Shown: positions 29,105 to 40,590, counted from the first letter of the stretch. The stretch: 45,237 nt of DNA from Lingula anatina (GCF_001039355.2 NW_019775325.1:326991-372227); one strand, 5' to 3'. Notes: generated by a model from the letters alone, not told the origin. Made by a program: numbers and translations.

Positions 29105-30185
29105 AAGCACACCTTGTCCTATGTCGTCTTGTTGATGTTTGCACTCCAAAGCGAACAGTGGCCAAAATTTCTTCATGTCAGTAAGTTTTCTGGATGTTTT
29201 GCCAATCGATATTTTTTTCATTTTTGTTTTCTTTGCACTAAATCCGAAAATAAATATCGTACAGTGAGTAATTGTGGATGAAATTTGCATTTACAAAGCA
29301 TGGGAATCAGGAGCTACATAAAGACATGGTAGGCTTACAAGATTATCCAAGTCTTTGCCAAATTCAAAATAAAATACAAACAAAACTGAAAAGGTTACGC
29401 AAAAATCAGCATACTTGAATCTATATTTCACATTCACTTAAAATCAACTCTGGTTCTCGGTGTTCAGTGATGACACTAAGCACGAATAACAATGGATACT
29501 ATTTACCGTTTTTGTTTTTTTGACACTTCTGTTTTGTAATGCAAGTCCTAAACGGCATATAAATGATCCCAATCCTGAGAAATCTTTGTAGCCAACTATC
29601 ATATACGCAAGAAAAATCTCCATTTTACTAGCAGTACTGAAATATTAAATAACTCCTCCCCATGGTTTAACTATGTTTCAGATAACATATAATTGATACC
29701 TGCCCAGCAATGAAAACGCCGAGAACCAGAGAAGTTTACTCACAGACACAGTGCCATATTCATAATTGTTAAAATATCGTTACAGTACATGTGGGCAATT
29801 CTGCAGTAACAGTAATTTATAAGGCGTCATACGTTTTATTAACAGTTTCTAGTGTAGATTTACATCTCTTCCTCTTTTCGACTGAATACGCGATAAATGA
29901 ATTAAAAGTTTCCTGTAATAATTCTACGTAATGGGGTTGCAATGTCTTTCCTTCGCAGAAGTCAACATCATTTAATATGAATAAGTACATCTTCAAGTTA
30001 ACAGCAAGGAGTCAAGTTGCAGATTTGCCCACACACATATTTTCAGTAACAAATAAAAAAACATTTCTCTTCTTAAAAATAAATAAATGGTAATTTTAAA
30101 ACATTCACTTTATCATTTTTACACAGATATTATTTCTGTAAAATGAGAGGTTCAAATCTAACGTTTCAGGCTCGAAAAGGGACGG
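29105..30185. other. Non-genic part of unit 1
   Basis: Colinear with 41,025-42,040. No ORF is preserved in both units. Nothing functional is recognised. Confidence 0.6.
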
Positions 30186-30454
30186 ATATCAACCCCAAAT
30201 TTTCTTCTCGTAAACTTTGTTATCACTTAATAGGTACTATCTCTTTTCCTCTTCATTCTTTCTGTACTTAACTTGTGCTCCTGATATATATGAAGTTTTA
30301 CATTTACTCTGTTGTATATATGTATATACCTATCCATTTGTTTTATTTATTTACTTATTTAATTTAATTTTGTGGAGAGCATATAATGCTTCCAGCGCCT
30401 TGCCTCCACTTCATTCTTTTGAATAAACGTTGTTTAAAAAAAAATATCAACCCC
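30186..30454 (+). mobile_element. 5'-truncated retroposon with poly(A) tail and 11 bp target-site duplication
   Basis: ATATCAACCCC occurs at 30186-30196 and again at 30444-30454. Between them are 247 bases that end with AATAAA (30422-30427) and an A run. Target duplication plus tail marks reverse-transcription-mediated insertion (LINE-type). The ORF inside (30217-30426) has no reverse-transcriptase motif, so only a 3' fragment is present. Unit 2 lacks the whole neighbourhood (30,170-30,525). Confidence 0.8.
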
Positions 30455-31951
30455 GACCCAAAAGTATACATGAATTGCTCTCATTCCACCATGATCAGAT
30501 AGAGCACTGTACTACGACATGATAACATACAATTACCAAAAGAAGCAAACCAGCAACATGCAGGGCGGACGCTTAGTAAGGTTTTAATTTCTATGAGAAG
30601 CTTCGTATAAAAAAAACTCATTTCATAGATTAAAAAAAAGCTCTCTTAATTTCATATAAGTATTGGAGCAGAATGTTACAACCAAAAACTAACATAACTA
30701 CTAAATGTCGTCCCTGCCAATTAACGAGCAGACAAACGTCGGCATAGGAAGCAATCTTGACACGGGTGTGGGGCTGTATATGTCAAACACAAAACGTGTC
30801 CCTGAGTAGAACGCTTCTGATATCTTCGTAAACGGCACTTACTGCTACTGAAATCAAAGGAATAAATTCACATTCATGAAACAATGTCTAAAGATCTGAT
30901 AAAACGGTACATGATCATTACAGTAATTCGTGTCAGTATACTTGGCGTTATAATTAAAGAGATTGTAACCCTTTATTATCATCCAGATACCGATCATGAG
31001 TTTTTCCTGCATCTAATTATTTAATAACGCATCTATTTTTGTGTTGAATAAAAACAATAAAAAACTCTCGAAAATATGAAATATCAGTGTTTATATTTTT
31101 TTCGTTGCAATATATAAGCATAGGCAACTCTAGGCTTTAATCGTCAATTTAATACCTTTCTATTTTGAGGTTAGACAGCAATCGGTATGGGGCGTAACTT
31201 CATCCCTGAACAAGATTTTATCACCAAAATTGACAGAGTTGACCAGGAGAGTATCAGCTACATGTACAATACAGTGCCGTCATTTTGGTTTAAATATTTT
31301 TTATGAAGTTATAAGCCCCTAATTACAGATTTTCATTAAATAAAGGCATTTAATATATAAATATCAACGATAAAATCTGAACTAAGACTTTTTGGAAAAC
31401 TCGCTGGGAGAATTTGGAGTACTTAATGATGTCAGTATATCTGGGTTGAAACTATGATCGTGGCTGCTCAGGTAAAAGAGAATTTTAAGAGACAGATTTT
31501 TCCGTTTTTACCCCAAAATCGCAATTATGACGTGTAAATGTTAATCAGTTTAGTCACTGAACACTGGAGATTTATTTATTACCCAAAAGAATATATCTAA
31601 GACAGTAACAAGAAGTCTTGAGTGAAGGGTGACAATGCCCTTAACTAATCGCAATTAAACCTTAAAATTATACAAATATATGTTCACATTGAGCCCTCGT
31701 GGAACGCTAAAAGCATCAGAAACAAAAGGTTGCCCAAAAGGCACTAAGGGAAAGCTAAGAGAAAGTATCCTTCACGTTAGTTAGATGTCCCCATGGTCAT
31801 TATGCCTAGAGTGCACCATTTCGGGAAAATATCGTCAAGGCAAAACTGCGAAATCGTACAATATATTTTCTATTATATGTACGGAACTTACGAGATACTG
31901 CTGTCGATTTCAGTGCCATCTTTTCGGACTACATGTGGCAGTATCAGTAAT
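30455..31951. other. Non-genic part of unit 1
   Basis: Matches 42,041-43,089 with a gap of about 300 bases near 31,080-31,385. No gene is recognised. Confidence 0.6.
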
Positions 31952-32116
31952 ATGGCATGGAATATCCTTCTTCTCCTTCTTATACTGACCTTGGTCCTAT
32001 CTGAGCACCGCTCAACAAAACTCTTACCTGATTTACATAATGATGACGAGGTCACCTACTTTCCGTGTGGACGCTTCGGTTTGAATTTTTGTCTATTCAT
32101 TGAGAAGGCACAATAA
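31952..32116 (+). CDS. Possible short secreted peptide precursor (54 aa), unit 1
   Basis: Not a recognised family. From the ATG at 31952 the 54-codon frame has a strong signal-peptide profile (MAWN, then ILLLLLILTLVLS at 5-17), a hydrophilic stretch and YFPCGRFGLNFC with two cysteines (C39, C47), ending at TAA. A longer version of the same frame starts at 31793 and would bury the leader. Unit 2 keeps the same frame with one in-frame codon loss but has two stops. Small size, no second intact copy and no known homologue keep confidence low. A chance ORF in AT-rich DNA is a real alternative. Confidence 0.3.
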   Translation: MAWNILLLLLILTLVLSEHRSTKLLPDLHNDDEVTYFPCGRFGLNFCLFIEKAQ

Positions 32117-32256
32117 GTTTGCATCTCAACGAAAGAGGATTAGGGTTTGATAAAGCTATAATGACACACACACAACAAAATAAATAAATAAAAGTAAATA
32201 CGCATTTTCAAAGTCAACATACTTGATATTTCGTGACTGGGCATATAAACCATTAT

Positions 32257-32425
32257 ACTGAATACCGAATATTATGACTCAGCAGTTTTGTGCTTCCTTT
32301 TGAAGACCCAGTGCAAAGTTATGTCTCAGATGATAAGAAATAAAATTTAAAAATGTCAAAATTATATCATTTCTGCAATGGCTTGCATTGTTTGAATTAT
32401 GCTATTTGATAATCGTTGGTTGGAC
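32257..32425 (+). pseudogene. Decayed relic of VARS introns 23-24 at the unit 1/unit 2 junction
   Basis: TACTGAATACCG...GACTCA, then TTTTGTGCTTCCTTTTGAAG and ACCCAGTGCAAAG (32,257-32,323) match VARS intron 23 at 19,269-19,336 with few changes. ATGGCTTGCATTG...TTGGTTG (32,380-32,420) matches VARS intron 24 at about 19,580-19,626. Order and strand agree. The intervening exon 24 and the following exons 25-27 are missing. Short but ordered matches make chance unlikely. Confidence 0.6.
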
Positions 32426-34520
32426 AAACACAACGGGCATCATTGAAGATTAACTTATTTATTGAGGTCTTTAAATGATTATAATTGATTTCTGTTGAAG
32501 AAAGAATGTGAAATATTACTCCTAATAAAGTTGACGTTTATTGTTGTTTTTATTGTTGTTTGTTGTTGTTATTTCTTTTTCTTCTTGGCATAAATGATCT
32601 TCCAATTATAGAGATGATATAGTATATTATTTGCTGGCAAACGATATTGAAAATATAATATGACATGTTTCAGCTTATTTCTTGAAAAGATGCGCGACAA
32701 ATTTGATCTAAATTTTTCAGCAGTTCTTTTTACGTAGGACTTTATTCTGCAAAGTAAACTGGTAATACGATAAGCAACCTCAACAACTATTTATAGTATG
32801 ACAGTCTTAGGTAGTTTTATGTGGGTTTTATTTTATGCACGATACTTTAAAATCATAGCGATTTTACGACAATAATTTTTAGCCAATGAAGGTAACAACC
32901 GAGCGTGACTACCTGGCCATCCACTAAAACATAATGGTGGGTTTATATGTCTCAACTCACGCAATCGAACAAAGCAGACCCCAGTGTATCAAACAGTGAT
33001 GCTTTTCTTAACCTTGGAGAAAATAATATAGACTGCAAGACTGTCAGTTACTTTAAATAATAACAAAGCTTGACGTTCGCACATCAGAGCTGTCAAGGCA
33101 GGTAATTTTTGAAAAATTGTTAAGTATTGTACGCAAACTTGGAACGCTTTGTTCCAATTTTGCTTAACGCTCGTGAAAGGGTGAGTTCGCAAAAACCAAA
33201 GCAATAGCATAAGTATTAAAATAGCGTACATTTTGTTGCAATTGCATATAAATGTACATCGTTACTAACAAACGAAGTACTGAATATAATTTGATGTCAT
33301 GTTGATTTTTACCGATTTTTTTTTCATCTCTATTTCATACCTGAACGTTTCTTGGTATGGGTTTAAAGCTCAAGTTCACTGACAAAGCAAAGAATGACAA
33401 AAATATGGGCTAAGACTACATTTAATCGCCATTTTTAAGATTGCTTGAAAAGTCTGAGAAACAAAAAGCAATGTTGCGCAATGTCAAATTATATGTAACA
33501 AGTCTCAACATAAAAGCTGCACGATGTCCGAGTGTCGCCCCCTATAATAACGTTTTTTGTACATATAATTCTATATATTGTCGAAAGGGGAAATGTTTTT
33601 TTTTCGTTTCTTTCGTTTTCATTAAACACAAGGTAGCAATATCAATACTGGTTGGCATGGAATAACAGCTCAACAGATGCATGGTGTTACATGCATTTAT
33701 AAAATTGATAGCGCCAGTCACAACTTTATTTAAATAAAAAGAAAAAAAAAACCTCACAAAAAATTCAAATGCACCTACAAGCACCAGTTTGCAAGATGTC
33801 AAGCTTATATAACTGAAGTTGACACTTTTTGACCCAAAAAGGCCATAATAAAATGCGTTTACAAATGATCTTGAAATCCTGTGGGTGGCCATTTCAAAGA
33901 AAATTGTCCAAAAGTCCACATTATAACGAGACTACCTACTTGTAATACGATATGCATTTTGGGCAACGGTTCATTTCAGCTAAATTAATACTGCATTGAT
34001 ATACAGATATTAAGTGTAAACTGAAGTTCAGCTACCACACAAACATAACAACACATTTTACAAATTAATGTCCATGTTTCCTTATACTCCAGAGCTATCT
34101 CGAGCGTTATCAGTTTATCACCGGCAAGCATTAAAATTATTAGAAGAAGGCTACAAATCATGAATTTGGAAGAAACATTTTTTGCCAAGCAATTTGATCA
34201 GTTTAGTAAAATACATGGCAACTAAAAAACTATGCAGGCATGAATGCACGAAAAAGGTATTTGTCCTACATTGATAAAAGAGCAGTCCGATTAATCACGT
34301 TCATAGCATTATAATGTCACGTGTTTACTACGTGTTCCGCTTCACTCACGGGTCACCTTGAACTGTAACTTGTCCATCAAGAACCTGGTTGTTATGGTCA
34401 AATGAGTCGTTACTACGATCTGTCCAAAACCATCCCTTCACTGATTAAATTTGAAAGTCAAAAATATTTGAACTTCATGCAAAGACGCTGATTGGGACCC
34501 GTGGATAGTGTACGAGTCAT
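32426..34520. other. Intergenic region upstream (left) of TPR copy B
   Basis: The start matches 21,255 onward and the end (33,870-34,520) matches 22,318-22,987. The middle (about 32,800-33,860) does not align by eye with unit 1, and includes a segment near 32,955-32,990 shared with the insert at 35,757-35,800. The minus-strand 125-codon ORF at 33542-33919 is AT-rich and featureless. Confidence 0.55.
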
Positions 34521-35564
34521 TTAAGGTCTATTCTTCCGGGTGTACCCAACAAGGTCATTCTTCCAGATGGTTAGCCCTTCGTTGGACTCGTGCTTGTTGA
34601 TGCGCTTTCCATTCTTTTTCACGGCGTGGGATAACACGAGCTTGCTTTTGTAGTGTTTAAACACTTTCCAATACGAATCACCGTGGCCGGCCTTATCTCT
34701 CATGTAACATTGGTCGTCGATTTTGTAGATTTTTTCTCCATTATATTTGTAATTCCATGTCGGATCGCTTTCAGCCTTGGGGTCAAAATCATCATCATCA
34801 TCACTTCCACTGCCATTGTCATTGCCTCCACCCCCTCTCCCACCTCCTGCTCCACCTCTCCCACGTCCCGAATAACTTGCATTTCCGCGGCGCCCCTTTT
34901 CCCAGTTTTCAAATAAAACTGAATTTAACGTTTTTGCCCGCTCAAAATGACGGGAGGCAGCCTGCGTCTTGCCTTCCTCTTCCAACACCTCTCCCAAATT
35001 CAGGTGGGCAATCGTGAGAGTAGGACACTTTGTAATGGCCGTTTCAAATTGGCGCGCTGCATCTTGCTTATTGCCCTCTCTTAGGTATATTTCTCCCATT
35101 TGACAATGGGAATAATATGCGAATGGGTAGTTGAGTGCAATGACGTTTTGATGGGCTCTTTTGGCTTCAGAAGAGTTTTTTTCTCTCCACATGTGGTCCC
35201 CATACTCCTGCCAGAGAAGGCCACTATCAGGGTACCTTTGCACTGCTCTTTGTAGAATTTGACGGCCATTTGTTTCATTGCCCTGCAGTCCCTGTAATAA
35301 AGCCGCCACGGCCTCTTTTTCTGCGCCGGAACTCACGCGTTCTGCCTGCCTGAAATCCCTCAACGCCTCTGCAGACTGTCCAATGATGGCGTGGGCTGTA
35401 CCACGATACCACAAAGCATTGAAGTCATTCGGGTGTTTTGCAAGGTGCCTGTTGAAATGAGGAATTGATCCCGCTTTGTTACAACTTGTGAAAGTGTTCA
35501 TGCCACTCTGAAAAGCGGATCCTCCACCTCCGCCAGCTGCTGGTGCTGCCCCTCCCCTTGACAT
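34521..35564 (-). CDS. TPR protein with Gly/Asp linker and basic C-terminal domain, copy B (single exon, 347 aa)
   Basis: Tandem paralogue of the gene at 22,988-24,241. Residues 1-224 align without gaps: five TPR-type repeats, for example LWYRGTAHAIIGQSAEALRDF and AHLNLGEVLEEEGKTQAASRHFERA. The linker is about 70 residues shorter: FQANLKEF and the following 60 or so residues are gone, and the protein passes from WEKGRRGNASYSG straight into the Gly-rich and DDDDD run. The C-terminal domain is present (KIYKIDDQCYMRD, SYWKVFKHYKSKLVLSHAV, RINKHESNEG, DLVGYTRKNRP). Every length difference from copy A is a multiple of three. The same in-frame TAA precedes the ATG. Function is unknown; scaffold or adaptor activity is an inference from the TPRs. 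Confidence 0.85.
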   Translation of the reverse strand: MSRGGAAPAAGGGGGSAFQSGMNTFTSCNKAGSIPHFNRHLAKHPNDFNALWYRGTAHAIIGQSAEALRDFRQAERVSSGAEKEAVAALLQGLQGNETNGRQILQRAVQRYPDSGLLWQEYGDHMWREKNSSEAKRAHQNVIALNYPFAYYSHCQMGEIYLREGNKQDAARQFETAITKCPTLTIAHLNLGEVLEEEGKTQAASRHFERAKTLNSVLFENWEKGRRGNASYSGRGRGGAGGGRGGGGNDNGSGSDDDDDFDPKAESDPTWNYKYNGEKIYKIDDQCYMRDKAGHGDSYWKVFKHYKSKLVLSHAVKKNGKRINKHESNEGLTIWKNDLVGYTRKNRP

Positions 35565-35664
35565 TATTACTCCACGGCAAACGGCTTAGACTTTACAGTC
35601 AGTGAGGAAATTCTAGTTTTAGGGGCAGGTGTTTTGTCTCAGTGGAACTGATAACCTACTTTCG
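35565..35664 (-). promoter_or_regulatory. Conserved 5' flank / probable 5' UTR of TPR gene copy B
   Basis: Near-identical to 24,242-24,340 upstream of copy A. Homology stops abruptly at about 35,664 and resumes at 36,700. Confidence 0.4.
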
Positions 35665-36700
35665 TTTTGCATGAAAGATAAATAAGTATATTGGATTCTG
35701 CCTAGTACTTCATTTAACCTCGCGACGCCTGTCACAATGCTGGATGTGTATTGGCCCAACTAATGCATTCGAACAAAGCAGACCCCAGTGTATCTAAAAT
35801 TATGAAATTTTTATGCCTTTATCCTAAGAGAAATTTTAACATATTTAGAAGCATCTGTCTGTTAAATTTACTTTGGAAAACTGACACACGAATATAAGAG
35901 ATGTCTGGGTAGGTTGTTCTTATATTGCTGCTTTCCAGTATATAATTGTTATCCATGTTTTTTAAATACGTATCACCAAGTCACTGGTATTATATCTTTG
36001 TAGATTTGTTGGCAACAGTTATTTGCAGACTTAGATTTAAACATTCATAAAAAATTTAAATATGAAAGCAGCCACCATTCCCATAAGTGTGAAACGCAAC
36101 CCCAAATATGCATGCGGGCTTGGCAAAAAAAAAATAATAATATGTAGGGTCCGACTTAAAGATCATACGAAGTCGTATGACGTAATGTATTGTAGTCTAA
36201 TAGCTCTTGAGTAATGCGGCGGTCTCTGTGTATGACGGCGAGGTAAAGAAATTAATTGTACAATTAAAGGTAGCTAAAGTTTGCGTCATGGACCATACAG
36301 GTAGATAAGGAATAAGGATATAAGCAATACCTTGAGAGAGATTTAGGAGACATGTAGAAGGAAGCAGCGAGGAAGGAGGGTGGAAGCGACGGTGTACGGA
36401 GCGAGACGAGTTAAGAGTTGGAGACTTCACTTAGAATATGTAGTTACCTAGCGTCAACGAATAAATCATTTAACTGGTCATTATGTGGACTTGGGTTTTC
36501 TTTGCCCGACCTTACGAACCGTGGAATCTTTGGATAGCGTTATCCACTAAGTTAGTCTAAAACGTAATGTCCACGCTTGAATTAAGCGTACAAAATTATA
36601 TAAGGTTAGGACATACGTCATATGTATATGTAAAAGGTTCATTACATATTTGGCGAGCTTGTACTACATATTGTTTTGCGCAAAAACCTATCACAAAAAG
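35665..36700. mobile_element. About 1 kb insert specific to unit 2, LTR-like in its right half
   Basis: The homology breaks at TTTCG (35,664) and resumes at TGATCGATCATCG (36,701), which are adjacent in unit 1 (24,341-24,346). The right half starts TGTAGGG at 36143 and includes an 8 bp palindrome (36163-36180), AATAAATC near 36461 and a TATATAAG near 36596. It ends TTACA near 36649, followed by TTGGCGAGC, which resembles the primer-binding site that follows a 5' LTR. No target-site duplication and no retroviral-type coding frame are seen, so this is tentative. The alternative is a deletion in unit 1. Confidence 0.35.
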
Positions 36701-39700
36701 TGATCGATCATCGATAAGGATAGCCAAAAAATGTTAAAACATGTTTTTGACAGTTTACATTGTTTGGACTACATAAGAGCAATTTATGTTATGTATTTTT
36801 GCATTATTGAACATAACTGAATTGAGCTACTGTCACAGTGATTAGCACTTACGTATAAGAAAAATGACCCACACGCAGACAAAGATAAGGGGTATATTAG
36901 ACTTACGTTGAATACGTCTCGAGTAGGCAGACAAACATTGGTTATGTTCATGTAATCAGAGGGAATTTTGATAGATATAGATAGTTTATCTATTCACTTT
37001 CCGTCTTTTCAATTCTATTCTAAAAATGGGTTTATTTATTTAATAATTACATTTTCACATTATGGTAGACTGATGTAGTATTTTAAATAGTCGTTTTACA
37101 TAGATTTTGAATCCATATAATTAAGTGTCAATTAACAGATCAAAAATGACAGCAGACCGTAAGCAGAGATAATGTTCGTACATATTGTAGAAAACGTACT
37201 GTTGTTGGTGTTATTCTCATAAAGTTATTAACCTATTACTTTATTTGTATAAATGCCAGTTCGAATTGCATTATCGCATTTTTGTGGTGCTGAAGATGAA
37301 ACAGACCCACTATCTGCTAAGCTACCGATTGCAGCAGAGAATATCATTGCTGTTCCCCTGTAGATGGCGCTATAGTACGGTTTGCTTTGTCAAACATGGC
37401 AAAAACTGCTCAGATTGCAGCATACAGTATACCATATAAGGAAAGCCAGTGACCTACATTATGCCATTTTACTTTGGTGTGTGTAAGGGTCTGAAGCTTT
37501 TTTTAATTAATTTAATGTAGTGTTTTATAATATGTGGGAAACAAAAGCTTGTTGTGCATTGCTATTTTTAGTACATTGTTAATCACATTTTGTCTGTCAA
37601 ATTATGGTCATTGTTATATAGAAAGGGTGGTCACCTAGCCCTTCCTGCCTACTACCCCGATGGGTCACTTTAACCTGAACCCTTTGAAGAGATGTCACTT
37701 CTTCTTCAGTTCTGAGTGACCAGGGTGTGGATGCTAGGCGGTCAGGATACCAAGTATATGGATATTTCAGGTTTAACCGATTCAACGAAACGTTATAAAA
37801 CAATGGGTTTAGGTACTTTTCGAAATTAATCTTTGATGCATTTAAAACGGGTTTGATGATGTTCTACATTGGGTTTTGCCACCCATCAACATTTTCCCCA
37901 CGTGACATTTTGTGTCCTCCATGCCTCCTTTATTTCATCACGTACCTCATGACAGTGAAAATTGCGGTTGTGCCTCATGTTTAAACTACAAGAATATTAA
38001 CAATACATTAGTCGAATTAGAGGTGACAGTGAAGTTTTACATGCGAAATAGTCAAGTTGGGGAAAATATTGTGGAGTGGCTCTTAAAAATTTTGATTTTA
38101 AAACTAGGTGTTCTTTTATAAGATTGTGTCATAATTATGTACTACAAAATATTCACAATTGAAGGATAAAGGTTTAGTGATATACTTCCATTTCGAATTT
38201 TGGCATGAATTTTGTGAAAGAGCACTATAATATGTAATATTTCGATACACTGAAGTATATGATTTATAGTTGCACTGCTTTCTGCATGGCCGATCACGAA
38301 AGCGGCCATTTTCAAGGCATTGGGGGCAAATTGCTAGCGCCATTTGCAAGTAATATTTGAAGGTAAATTTGATATTTCTAGCTTATGACTAATGTGAATA
38401 TCACCTAATCAAAACGCTTTGTCCAAAGCAATTCATCACGATTTTTTACCTCCAAAATTTTAAGCCATTTGCAAAAAGACAAAACGAAGCCTATTTAACA
38501 CTGCGTAGTCTTTAATAACAAGACTTATTATTTTGCCAAAGAATAAAACCGCCCCTTATGCCTTCAAACATGTTTTACTACAATTTAAAATCTGAGTTTG
38601 CCTTAGTGACGTTTGTGAAACTACGTGCGGTATTACTCAGCAAGGCAGCAAGTTGACTTAATGTTTATTTCACTGCAAATGTGTGCTAAAAAACGGAAAA
38701 CTTACTTTTCTAGCCCAGAAAAACTGAAGCTCAGTTTGACCTTTTCGACAATAGAAAAAAAGCACCTTGAAAACTCCGTTCACGTAATTTTGCACGCGTG
38801 AAATTCACAAGTCTTTATCTCCATAGCGAGGGTGGCTTAAAATCTAGTTGCTTTAACTCGTATCTGTGTCACCTTTTGAAGCTTGGAAACTTGCTGTCTT
38901 GTTGAGTGAGAAGTTTCATTTTTACAAACCACACTCGATCATTTTGTTTCGGTAATGGAGTATATATTTAAGACCCAATTTGCAATAATTACATGTAGTG
39001 GAAAATTGATTTGGCTAATCCAAGTCTACCGATTTAACTGTGCATTTAATAAACGTGGATATTTTAAACTCTTTTTGTTTCCTTAATTTGCTCATCTGGA
39101 TTGTAATCTTGATATGACCAATTTTTTTGAAAGTTAAGGTGAATATGTATGTGAATAGTATGTAATATTTTTTTACAATTATTTGTTTACTATGACTTGC
39201 ATTTGTGGCATTAATTTGCATGAAGATGAAGAGAATAATCGTATGGTAAAGTGTCCTATTTTCAAAACTCTGCTGCTTAACAATTTTATCGATCAGCAGC
39301 ATCTTCAGTATTGGTATATTGAGCAACAGATGCAGAAATGACGTTTATATTCTTTCATGAGAACATTTTTCATGTTCAGAAAGTTACAAAACGTTTATTA
39401 CAAAATTTCGACTTTAAATATAAATGCAAGGTGTAATAAGTGATACCATGATTTGACCCTCCATTTTGTCTAGGTTTGATAATTACACATGCTGCAATTA
39501 GATGGTTTATTTCAATAATGTCTCTAGGGGATTATTTTTACATTCTCCGTTGAAGTGTGTCTCTTGTAGAGTATTTGAACGTATTGGTTGCTGTTAAATG
39601 TTCAATTTTTTTCACAAAACTGCTTGTGACAATATCTTGCAAAACAGTAAAAATGTTTATTTCTTCCAAGTAATAACTGTCGGAATTTTTATGTCTTATT

Positions 39701-40337
39701 AATTGTAAAATTAATTCACAGCACCTTATGATTAAGATGAAACAAAAACAATGGCAGAAACTCGTTATTTGGAAAGGCTGTCACATTTTGAAATTCTTGA
39801 CAATTTGGAATTTTTTGTGACTTTTAAAATAGTAATTTATCATATCAGAGTTTCTTTCGTTTTTTCCGGCGATGGTGTGGGGTGAGACAGCTACATATCT
39901 GCCGTTGCTTTTGTTTAAGATGAGATTGAAAATTCTGATTGTCATTTTTATCTTATTATCGCATTATCAAATATAATCCAAGTAGATCATTAGTTATTTT
40001 TTATTAAATCAAACTTAAAACGAATCTTTATGCAGATACATGTATTATTATTTTTGATTTACATATCTGGATATTCAAAACTTAAAATAACTTAGAATAT
40101 TAAAAAAAGTGTTTATCAAATGTGAGAATACATCAATGGTAATTTTTTTTTTTTTTTTTTGCTCCAAATAAAATATTTAACAATTATATGTAAAATGACT
40201 TAGCGTTTTCTTTTTCTCGGTGGAACTCTAAGGGTAGAGGTCGATTCGGATACTAAATAATATTCGGGAACATAATAAATTCCTTTTCAAAAATTCCCTT
40301 TAGATACTATAAAAGAAAAGTCTACCAGTGGTGGGTG
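36701..40337. other. Long non-genic part of unit 2
   Basis: Colinear with 24,346-28,387, with about 400 bases missing near 38,800. No gene is recognised. Short ORFs shared with unit 1 (37,912-38,121 plus; 38,116-38,349 minus) show no more conservation than their flanks. Confidence 0.55.
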
Positions 40338-40590
40338 GGTGGGGACACTTGGAGGAATGGATAGCACGCGAGACTCGGACCCAGCAAGACTTGGGTTCGA
40401 AACCTGGGGCATCTAGGTCCCAGCAAATTGCCTTTCGTAAAAATAATCAAAATAAGTAATTTAAACCGCGACAAGAGTGTCCTGCGACCATTGTATATTA
40501 AGCCGAGGATGTGGCGCAATAGGTTAGACGACAGTACAGAAGACAGGGTAAAGAGGGTTCGAGCTGAGTTAGGGAAAATGAAAATAATTT
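40338..40590 (+). mobile_element. Dimeric tRNA-like element (SINE-type), copy in unit 2
   Basis: Homologue of the element at 28,388-28,640. A/B boxes: TGGAGGAATGG at 40350 with GGTTCGAAACC at 40394, and TGGCGCAATAGG at 40512 with GGTTCGAGCTG at 40556. Both box pairs are again 44 bases apart, although the spacer between heads is seven bases shorter. It was carried here by the segmental duplication, not by a new insertion. Confidence 0.6.

Larger units (their letters stand above)
19225..32220 (+). repeat. Tandem segmental duplication, unit 1
   Basis: Long colinear, same-strand matches to unit 2. By eye: 21,255-21,870 with 32,425-32,790 in part; 22,318-24,340 with 33,870-35,664; 24,345-26,445 with 36,700-38,800; 26,848-28,910 with 38,800-41,024; 29,105-30,165 with 41,025-42,040; 30,525-32,220 with 42,041-43,360. 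Identity varies, from roughly 97% around 25.1-25.6 kb to clearly lower near both ends. The left edge is placed in VARS intron 23 because unit 2 starts with a decayed copy of that intron. Confidence 0.85.

Noticed and set aside
33542-33919. 125-codon minus-strand ORF
   Set aside because: Phe/Tyr/Ile-rich low-complexity translation of AT-rich DNA, no counterpart in unit 1, no motif.
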